DNA from: Pyrus communis
Lineage: Eukaryota > Streptophyta > Magnoliopsida > Rosales > Rosaceae
Direction: 5' to 3'
Length of the DNA: 64,000 nt
Assembly (NCBI RefSeq): GCF_963583255.1
Contig: NC_084813.1
Coordinates: forward strand, 1,613,001-1,677,000
Of the stretch, positions 37,398 to 46,452 are shown one piece after another. Position numbers and translations under genes: made by a program. Below the pieces are notes generated by a model. It made no database searches. It saw only the letters and a program-made list of their open reading frames with translations, and was not told the DNA's origin. Numbering within the stretch: position 1 is the first letter of the stretch; every line of letters starts with the position of its first letter.

Positions 37398-38088
37398 GGG
37401 TAAAGTACAAAAAACTACCTCAACTATTGGTGTTACGACACTTTCATACCTCATCTTTTAAAATTGACAATGTCATACCTTATCTTTAGAATTTATGCTA
37501 ATGTTATACCTTCCGTTAGCTTGGCCGTTTATTTCTCAGTTAAATGCTGACGTGCCTTGATTCGGGACCCATTTTTTTATTAAAAAATTATTAAAAAAAA
37601 TCATTTAATAATTTTTAAATATTAAAATAATAAAGAAAAGTAAAAAAATTAATTTAAAAATTAAAAAAAAAAACCCTCACGTCCCCTTTCCCCACCCCCT
37701 TCTCTCTCTTCTCCCCCATCTTCATCTTCTTCCCCTTCCAGCGCCCTTCTTGCAACCTAGAAAAAAGAAGAAGAAGAAAAAAAACCAATTTATCTTCCCC
37801 TCCCCCACCCCACTCGTGATTTTCCCCGACCCCCCTTCCTTTCTTCCCCCCTCCTGTCTTCCCTAAACCTGCCTCACCCTCGCACCCACTACCTGCAACC
37901 CAAAAAAAAAACCCGGGAAAAAACCCAAATCATGTTGAGGTGGAATCGGGAAACCTTCGTGATGGGGTGGGAGTGATGGATTTGGGGTTGGCAGGGGGTT
38001 GGGTTTGTTGGGGGAGGGGGACGAACTGCGTTTGGTTTGGTTTTTTTTTTTTTTTTTTAACTTCTTCCTGTTCTTCTTTCTAGATTGT

Positions 38089-38123
<35 letters not shown>

Positions 38124-38435
38124 TTGAATATTAAGTAGGAAGATGAAAATGGGGAGAAGAGAGAGGGGGGAAGGGACGAAGTGAGGACTTTTTTAAAAAA
38201 AAATATTAAATATCTTTTTTTTTTTTTAGTTTTTAATAATATATATTTTTTAAATAGAAAATGGGCTCCGAATCAAGCCACGTCAGCATTTAACTGAGAA
38301 ATAAATGGTTAAGCTAACAGAAGGTATAACATTGGCACAAATTCTAAAGATGAGGTATGACATCGTCAATTTTAAAGGATGAGTTATGAAAGTGTCGTGA
38401 CACCAATAGTTGAGGTAGTTTTTCGTACTTTATCC
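37398..38435. mobile_element. MULE-like element with ~190-bp terminal inverted repeats
   Basis: The left end, from GGGTAAAGTACAAAAAACTA through TTTATTTCTCAGTTAAATGC, returns inverted at about 38250-38435 with few changes. The interior is low-complexity (T-runs at 38041-38058 and 38089-38122, C/T-rich and G-rich tracts) without a transposase. It interrupts the tail of a SINE-like repeat; copy A lacks it. The target is an A-run, so the duplication length cannot be read. Long TIRs favour the Mutator superfamily. Confidence 0.75.
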
Positions 38436-39886
38436 AAAAAAAAACTTACAAACCATTTACACCATAATCTTGAATATGTTCTTATAAAAGATCCACTCGT
38501 AAACCAGCTCAATAAAATCCTGCTGGACCGGCCAACCAAGGCCCAAGGCTATGAACATATCTTTCTCACACAAAATACGACTACTTGCCCAACTGATGTG
38601 ATATTTTATAGTTAACGAATGTTGCAAATTCATCGAGACGAAGAAAGTACAATGGCGTTGCTGGATACTACAATCGTGTCACAAATGCAAGCCTAATTCT
38701 TTAAAGGGGTAATTTGCTTAAGGTTGTCAAAAATAAAATAAAAAAATCAATTGATGGCTTCACTTCAGCAGTCCACCATTCCGGCGGTATGAAAGATTCA
38801 CAAGGACACTTCAGCCTCCTCTTAGCCACTATCGAATTATTCACCACCTTTAGAAATCGAACTTAAAATGTGTCATGTGAAATATTGACCTTAGTTGAAG
38901 GAATGATTGTGTACATGTAAAAGAGCTAAGAAATGATTTTGGAGGAATAATTTTGCAAACCTTAGTTGGAGGAATGATTTTGCAACTAAGGATAACTAAG
39001 ATTGCCTCCATTAGTTTGCATTTTACATAAATAATACTCTTGGCCTAGTTAGTTGTTTAGAGTAGGTAGTAAAGCGTGAAAATTTCTTACAAAGCGGGTG
39101 CAAATAAATTTCTTACAAAGTGGGCGCAAATGCCCACAATAGGACTTATATATGTCCGCAGGTGAATTTATACGTTTTAGATAGATATTGTCCGGCTTAT
39201 CATGTTCAAGCAATCGGCCACTGACAACAAATAAGAATGGTTGTTGGTAGGTAACACCGCTTAAAACGCTCTAGGTTGGCAAGTCGTAAGTCTACTGAAT
39301 GGATAATCTGAATTGATGTTTCAATGACGTTAAATTCAGAATTGTGGTATTCTTACAACAATTTTACAAACTAGGCATATCGATGATTGAGATAGTAGTG
39401 AACTGAATTGATTTAAATTAAAATTTAAAGTATTTCTCTTCACTTGGAAATAAGAGGTCTTAGGTTCGAATCTCGTGAATAATGAATTCAATATCAAATT
39501 ATGCTATCCATTGTATGGCTTTGCTGAACTCTTTCTCTCCTTAGTATAAAAATATCGATGTAGTAAAAGAAAAAAATTCAAAGGGCAAAGAAGATCATAA
39601 AATTTTAGAAAGGTTTAACAAAACACTTCCGGTACTGTTTATTTTTAACGAAAAATCATATTTATACTTTTTCATGGTACTATTCACTATACCTTTAAAA
39701 AATACTTTTCATTAAAATAGAAGTTTTTTTTTTTGAATTTTTCATTAGTTTTTTTTAAATTTTATCAAAGCTTGGAATGGATTGTTCTAGGGAAAAGAAT
39801 ACCGTTACGTGTTTGTACCCAAATAAGGATTTTACTGGATTGTTCTTGCTTTGGGAAATGAAAAAGGCTTCGGGCAGCTACTTCGT

Positions 39887-39937
39887 GTCCCACATCGATA
39901 GGCTGTGGGATTGCCACGCGGTGAAGAGCATTTAAAA
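39887..39937 (+). promoter_or_regulatory. U4 copy B promoter (USE and TATA-like)
   Basis: An exact GTCCCACATCG (39887-39897) and TTTAAAA (39931-39937), placed 66 and 26-32 bp before the U4 start, as in plant Pol II snRNA genes. Confidence 0.8.
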
Positions 39938-39962
39938 GGACGCGAAAATTAACAAGAAAAGC

Positions 39963-40117
39963 ATCTTTGCGCTTGGGGCAATGACGCAGTTAATGAGGTT
40001 CTAACTGAGACGCGTCTATTGCTGGTTGAAAACTATTTCCAAACCCCCTCTTAGGTCTTGATTCAGTCTTGTGCCTTTGAGAATTTCTGGAAGAGCTTTC
40101 TCTTTGGAGTGAGCTCT
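39963..40117 (+). ncRNA. U4: U4 spliceosomal snRNA, copy B
   Basis: ATCTTTGCGCTTGGGGCAAT start, GACGCAGTTAATGAGG 5' stem-loop region, CTATTGCTGGTTGAAAACTA, then CCAAACCCCCTCTTAGG, an Sm-like AATTTCTGG and a 3' hairpin closing AGAGCT/AGCTCT: the order of plant U4. U4 chaperones U6 in the U4/U6·U5 tri-snRNP. AGTTCTAAA about 10 bp downstream resembles the 3' box. Better preserved than copy A and the likelier active gene. Confidence 0.9.
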
Positions 40118-42124
40118 ACAATATCTAGTTCTAAATTTTATTATATTCTTTGTAATATGACTGTCTCTTGATTCTTTTGGTGAGAATTTTAGAAATTTGT
40201 AAGTTGTTTTTGTCTGTGTAGTTAGTTTTTGTCAAGGATAATTTATGTGTATTTTTAAATGAAAATATTTAAAATAATTTTTGATCATACGATGTATGAT
40301 GAATGGACACGATTTATAAATTCTCCTCATATTCTTTTGGGTTGTATTCATAATTCATGCAGAAAAACTATAAAATATTTCCAAAATTTATTTGAAAACA
40401 AAATAAAATTGTGCATGGTGTGGGCCACTGTTTTCGTCTAAGTGCTCATTGGGTTTCGTCAGTGTGTGTTGGATTAATCAACTGCCAGGTTGCTTCCGCA
40501 TGGCTAATCCTTACATTAATCGAAGCTCTGGCTCTATAATAAGAGTGGTGGACCGGATAGAATGGCTCATTAGGTTATGAATTTAGGATTTGTTATGTTA
40601 GGATTGGAAGGAATAGGTTGAGATATTTGGCAGCAAACATGTCAATTAGATTAGGATTAGAAGGGATAGGTTGAGATACTTGTCTAGTGTTTGGTGTAAA
40701 CAAATCAAAGAAATGTCGTCCAACAACAACAATCTCAACATATCCCAGCAACTAAGGTCAAGTATCAATCCGTGATGTTATTTAGGTGCATTCAAACAAT
40801 GGTTAGGACTTATTGCCTACGCAACTAGATATGTTGCAGCTACAAATTTAAATGTGTAATGCTAAAAGTTAGGATGAATAACTTGTGTCTTTATGCCTTT
40901 TTTTGGTAGAGGCCAGATTAAATAGGATAAGTGCAGTAAATTTAACATGAATTATGTTTGTTGTTTGGTAGAGTTAAGTATATCATGAGTTTGATATGGA
41001 TCTCATAGCGAATAGAAAGAGCCAAACCCCTAAAAGAAGGTCCTCCGTCCCTTCAAACCCAACCATTTGGAATTTTTGAACTACAATCCATAAACAATAC
41101 ATCAACTAAAAAATTTGGTGGTTCTTCGAACTAAATTTGCTTCACACCAAGAGACAAACCAAATCTATCCAACTGATAAACGCACTTGTTTGCTTGACAA
41201 CATTTACAATTTGAATTGACTCACCTCTAAAATGTACTCGCTGGTAGTATGAATTTGGAAGAGAAACGTAACTTTATGTATGGAAGTGTGAATTTCACGA
41301 TACTTGAGAGTAGTAAAGTAAAAATAATCCTATTTTTAAATGACTATGCAAGACTTTCATTTTCCGACATGGACAAATCAACTAGTTATCACCAGAACCA
41401 TAAGGACACCAATACAAACACAAACAGCAATTAAACCTATATATTCATATGGTAATGGTTGGAAAACATATACATATATATATGTATATAATCCTCTTTA
41501 ATTATTCAAGAAGAACAATTCCAAACCTATCGACATGAAGTTCAACAGTGACTGGTAACTAGTACTGATCGCAATTCCGCGGCGAACTCATTTGGAAATG
41601 CTTTAAAAATAAATGGAAGCGCTTTTGGTGAAAATATTTTTATAACCAATTCTAAGTAAAAATACAAGTAAATCCTGGAAAAGCACTTGAAGTGCTTCCT
41701 GAAAGAAACACATAACTGGTGCTTCTTACGGGAAGCACTTCAAGTGTGTTTGAAACTCAAAAACATTGTCTCTAAAAGTGTTTTTAGTTATTTTAAAGGC
41801 ATTTCCGAACAAGTTCCGAAAAGAAAAAACTTTAGAGTTGAAATTTTCATGCAAGAGAAGAGAATGCTCTATGGTTTTACAAGAAAATGTATTATTTTCT
41901 TTCAATACTCATCCTTTCGAGTTTAAAAAGACTCTCAATTGGTTCAAAACTTGAGCTGACAACTCCCTTTGATTTGAACACAGTTTCAAATCTTCCTCTT
42001 GTCCGCCAATTTGGTCTGTTTTAATTCCACAAAGAATAAAATAATTGTAGAATTAAGGGCAGTGGGCACCAAGACTTAAAACAACAAAGACAAAAGTGAT
42101 AGGCATACTGCATACAGGTTTTAT

Positions 42125-42174
42125 ATCCCACATCCGCTGGTGGAAGAAGTACGTTAGTAAAGTGGCATATAAAA
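42125..42174 (+). promoter_or_regulatory. U2-3 promoter (USE-like and TATA)
   Basis: ATCCCACATCCG (42125-42136) and ATATAAAA (42167-42174), same layout as U2-1 and U2-2. Confidence 0.75.
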
Positions 42175-42199
42175 ACACAAGCCAAACTTGAAGAAAAGC

Positions 42200-42397
42200 A
42201 TACCTTTCTCGGCCTTTTGGCTAAGATCAAGTGTAGTATCTGTTCTTATCAGTTTAATATCTGATATGTGGATCAATGGTTCACATGATATTAAATTAAT
42301 TTCTTTAGGGAGAGAGTTCACCACAATAGCTTGCTATTGGGGCTCTCGAGCGTTGCCCAAGCGTTGCACTACAGCATGGGCCTGACGCATCCCACCA
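42200..42397 (+). ncRNA. U2: U2 spliceosomal snRNA, copy 3 (altered Sm site)
   Basis: The 5' half is intact through GTAGTATCTGTTC. The stem reads GTGGATC-AAT-GGTTCAC and still pairs with G-U wobbles. The Sm site is AATTTCTTTAGGG, with a C breaking the U-run seen in all other copies, and CTGACGC replaces CTGGCGC near the 3' end. The altered Sm core could reduce snRNP assembly, so this may be a weak or dead copy. Confidence 0.88.
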
Positions 42398-43879
42398 AAT
42401 CTAGTTAGAATTTTTGTGCTTACACTCTTCAATTCTCCAATATGTCAAGAAGTAGAACGGCTTTGAGTTATTTTGGAGATTACAATGGTTGTGGCTAAAA
42501 CATAGTTTTGGGAGCATCTCCTGTTGTCTTTTATCCCTCAAATCCATTCAATATTTCACACAAATCACAAGCTATCTATCATAAAGTCACATCTAACACT
42601 TAAAATGTCTGAGAAAGTGAGGAGGGGTGTCATATTAGAGCATCTCCAATGGGAGACTCGATAATAGGGTATTCACCACTATTGTTAAGAACCTCTTTAG
42701 GACATCTCCAATGGGAGACTAGATAACAAGTGCGTTGTGGGGCATGCATTGTCGCTGCGCTTTGCAGCTTCAGCATTAACGTGGGTTCAAGCCCACTTTC
42801 TCCGATTCTTCAAACTGGGTACACCATTTATGAGTCCTTATCTGCATCCTTACATTTGAGGATTTTTATAGGAATTCCGGCTGAGTCTCTATTCTTTACT
42901 ATACTTTAGGGACTTCTTTTCCGGCCCATTGGAAGCCTTATGTCCCTAAATATGAGGTTTATACGGTGGTAGGAGCTCACCCTTGCCCTGACCTCTCTTT
43001 CGTCACTTCCGGCCACCAGCTTGAGAGTTCGGTGGCATGTTTCTCCCATTCCGGCAAGAAATCGAGGGGATCCGCTCATTCGGGTCAGCACTCTATCTTG
43101 GACAACCCAAAAACATTTCAACAATTTTGTGGGAGCTCGATCATAACTGCAACCCATTTTTACAAAATCGATTAGACAACCCAATTTTCCAAAAGTTTTA
43201 AGTATCGAACTATTCCATGATGTGTTAAGAAAAAGATATTAACAAATGGATGAATGCATATTTAAAAAAAAAAAAAAAAAAAGAAGAGATGTATATGATA
43301 TGCAAACTACTACTCTGCCGACCCAAAAGCGTGAATACGAGTAGAGAAAAAAAAAAAAAAGGGGTCTTTCCTCAAATTTTTTTATGGTATTTAGAGCCAG
43401 GTTATGTACATGAGCAACATATATATTTTATAGCAACATGCGAGTAACATGACTCCGATACCATGATAGAAGCCATTTTTAAACGACTACGCAAAACTTT
43501 CATTCTTCGATGTGGGACAATTTAGCTCATTGTAACTATAACCATAAAGATGACAAGACAAATACAAACGATAATTAAACACAACCCGAACACTTTCCCA
43601 ACTTTATGGGAGATTCTGTCAAGATTCCAGGGTTGAGCTAGCAACCCACTACTATTTACACCGATAGTGTTCCAATTATATCAAGTCAGGTCAGAATTTC
43701 ATTCATAATTTTATATCTAGTAATATGGAGATACAACTCTTGTAGGACAAGGAAACAAAACTCCTAATCTAATAAAAAATACAATCCTATAAAGACATAA
43801 AATAAATACATTCATATTTTAATTTCACTCACTCATCTCAATATATGACTTTTATAAGTGATAGGCATACATGTTTTAT

Positions 43880-43931
43880 GTACCATATCGACCACTGGGG
43901 ACAAGTATGTTTCTGAAGTGGCCTATATAAA
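43880..43931 (+). promoter_or_regulatory. U2-4 promoter (diverged USE and TATA)
   Basis: GTACCATATCG (43880-43890) matches the USE RTCCCACATCG at 8 of 11 positions and sits at the USE distance; TATATAAA (43924-43931) is intact. Confidence 0.6.
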
Positions 43932-43955
43932 CACAAGCCAAAGTTGGTATAAATC

Positions 43956-44153
43956 ATACCTTTCTCGGCCTTTTGGCTAAGATCAAGTGTAGTATCTGTT
44001 CTTATCAGTTTAATATCTGATACGTGGGCCAATGGTCCACACGATATTAAATTAATTTTTTTAGGGAGAGAGTCCATTACAATAGCTTGCTATTGGGGCT
44101 CTCAAGCGTCGCCCAAGCGTTGCAATATAGCATGGGCCCGGCGCATCCCACCA
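43956..44153 (+). ncRNA. U2: U2 spliceosomal snRNA, copy 4
   Basis: Canonical 5' half, branch-site segment and Sm site AATTTTTTTAGGG. The stem GTGGGCC-AAT-GGTCCAC has one G-U pair. Single changes in the 3' half (GTCCATTACAATAGC, TGCAATATAGC, GGGCCCGGCGC). ATAGTTTAAACTT downstream fits the 3' box AGTNNAA. Confidence 0.93.
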
Positions 44154-45504
44154 AACATAGTTTAAACTTATACAAAGACCCATTAGCCCCACCAGTAAAT
44201 GAAGGATGGAGGGAGAACTAAAACCCCTAGATACTATTGCAATGACCGATACAAATGCAAACCCTGACACTAAGGATTTCTCGTTGTACTGGACTCGGGT
44301 TATGTATATTTTAAGGCATTCCAATCCGTGCACACACTATGGCTCTGCCTTTTGTAACAGAATGCTGGATGCAGTTAGACAGAGATAGAGGTCAAGACTT
44401 ATAGTTAAACCTTCCATCTCCGAAAAATATATGAATACTTATCCTAGAACGTTTGAGCAAACTAAAGAAACAAAGTGCTCTTAGCTGAAGAAAAAGGACC
44501 TATTGACGCAACACCAAATCCTCAGATTAATCTAATATAAATATGAGGTTTATACGGTGGTAGGAACTCACCCTTGCCCTGACCTCTCTTTCGTCACCTC
44601 CGGCCACCAGCTTGAGAGTTCGGTGGCATGTTTCTCCCATTCCGGCCATAAATCCAGGGGATCCGCTCATTCGGGTCAGCACTTGGCTCTCACCACTTAT
44701 AATTATCTTGGACAACCCAAAAACATTTCAACAATTTTGTGGGAGCTCGATCATAACTGCAACCCATTTTTACAAAATCGATTAGATAACCCAATTTTCC
44801 AAAAGTTTAAGTATCGAACTATTCCATGATGTGTTAAGAAAAACATAATACAAATGGATGAACGCGTATATTTTAAAAAATAAAATAAAATAAAAGGAGA
44901 TTGGGGGGGGGGGGGGGGTATATGATATGCAAACTACTACTCTGCCGACGCAAAAGCGTGAATACAACAAGTAGATAAAAAAAAAGGGCCTTTCCTCAAA
45001 AAAAATATATGGTATCTAGAGCTAGGTTATACACATGAGCAACATATATATTTTATAGCAACATGCGAATAACATGACTCTGATATCATGATAGAAGTCA
45101 ATTTTAAACGACTACGCAAAACTTTCATTCTCCAATGTGGGACAATTCAGCTCATTGTAACTACAACCATAAAGATGACAAGACAAATACAAATGATAAT
45201 TAAACACAACCCGAACATTGTCCCAACTTTATGGGAGATTCTGTCAAGATTCCAGGGTTGAACTAGCAACCCACTACTATTCACACCGATAGTGTCCCAA
45301 TTATATCAAGTCAGGTCAGAATTTCATTCACAATTTTATATCTAGTAATATGGAGATACAACTCTTGTAGGACAAGGAAACAAAACTCCTAATCTAATAA
45401 AAAATACAATCCTATAAAGACATAACATAAATACATTCATATTTTAATTTCACTCACTCAACTCAATATATGACTTTTATAAGTGATAGGCATACATGTT
45501 TTAT

Positions 45505-45556
45505 GTACCATATCGACCACTGGGGACAAGTATGTTTCTGAAGTGGCCTATATAAA
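45505..45556 (+). promoter_or_regulatory. U2-5 promoter (diverged USE and TATA)
   Basis: GTACCATATCG (45505-45515) and TATATAAA (45549-45556), the same as U2-4. Confidence 0.6.
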
Positions 45557-45580
45557 CACAAGCCAAAGTTGAGATAAAGC

Positions 45581-45778
45581 ATACCTTTCTCGGCCTTTTG
45601 GCTAAGATCAAGTGTAGTATCTGTTCTTATCAGTTTAATATTTGATACGTGGGCCAATGGTCCACATGATATTAAATTAATTTTTTTAGGGAGAGAGTCC
45701 ACTACAATAGCTTGCTATTGGGGCTCTCAAGCGTCGCCCAAGCGTTGCACTATAGCATGGGCCTGGCGCATCCCACCA
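45581..45778 (+). ncRNA. U2: U2 spliceosomal snRNA, copy 5
   Basis: All landmarks are present, with AATATTTGATACG (one C-to-T change) before the GTGGGCC-AAT-GGTCCAC stem and an intact Sm site. The 3' half (GTCCACTACAATAGC, GGGCTCTCAAGCGTCGCCC) looks the most canonical of the five. The 3'-box-like TTAGTTTAAACTT follows. Confidence 0.94.
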
Positions 45779-46452
45779 AACTTAGTTTAAACTTATACAA
45801 ACCCATTAGTCCCAATCGACCTTGCAAGATTAAAATGGCGAACACAGAACTAAAGCTTCCACTGCCTATTTCTTTCTTGAAACCTTCTGTTGCAACTTGC
45901 AACTCAAGCATATGAAATCCAGTGCGATGTAGAATGTATGACAAAGGTGGAGTGTTGCCTCAGGACGAGAATTCTAAGAACTCACTCAACATTTGGTTCC
46001 TTGGCAACACAAAGAATATGAAACCAGTAAATGGAGGACAGAGGGAAAACTAAAACCACTAGATACTATTGCAATGACCGATACAAATACAAACCCTGAC
46101 ACTAAGGATTTTTCGTTGTATTGGACTCGGGTTATGTATATTAAACACCATGATTTATTTAAGGCATTCCAATCCGTGCGCACACTATGGCTTTGCCTCT
46201 TGTAACAGAATGTTGGATGCAGTTAGACAGAGTTAGAGGTCAAGACTTATAGTTAAACATTCTATCTCCGAAAAATATATGAATACTTATCCTAGAACGT
46301 TTGAGAAAACTAACGAAACAAAGTGATGTTAGCTGAAGAAAAAGGAACTATTGACGCAACACCAAATCCTCAGATTAATCTGTCATAAAATGAAAGGAAT
46401 ATTCGAAACATTTAGAAATCAGATGAAGAACACTTACTTGTATAACCTTCCT

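Larger units (their letters stand above)
35468..41640 (+). repeat. Segmental duplication copy B (U4-bearing module)
   Basis: Collinear with 24282-29995 at high identity, interrupted by private insertions (the MULE-like element 37398-38435 and an extra SINE-like copy at about 37200-37390). U4 to U2 spacing is 2,237 bp here; in copy A it is 4,548 bp, which becomes about 2.25 kb once its solo LTR and MITE are subtracted. No protein gene seen. Confidence 0.85.
42945..44530 (+). repeat. U2 type-II tandem unit, first copy (~1.6 kb)
   Basis: Runs from AGGTTTATACGGTGGTAGGA through U2-4 to CAACACCAAATCCTCAGATTAATCT and is repeated at 44545-46381 with the same order: 140-bp module, ACTATTCCATGATGTGTTAAG, ACGACTACGCAAAACTTTCA, the U2 gene, then CTAAAACCC/ACTAGATACTATTGC. 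The units differ in indels, including a G-run at 44906-44919 in the second. Confidence 0.85.
44545..46381 (+). repeat. U2 type-II tandem unit, second copy
   Basis: Second head-to-tail copy of the unit at 42945-44530, containing U2-5. It has an extra ~150-bp stretch (45806-46020) and ends 70 bp before the PPR gene stop codon. Confidence 0.8.

Noticed and set aside
42188..42385. ORFs across U2 genes (also at 32854-33114)
   Set aside because: They translate the U2 snRNA itself; conservation is that of the RNA.
44906..44919. G-run and T-runs (38041-38058, 38089-38122) as functional structures
   Set aside because: Homopolymers of this length are prone to sequencing and assembly error; no paired or conserved context.
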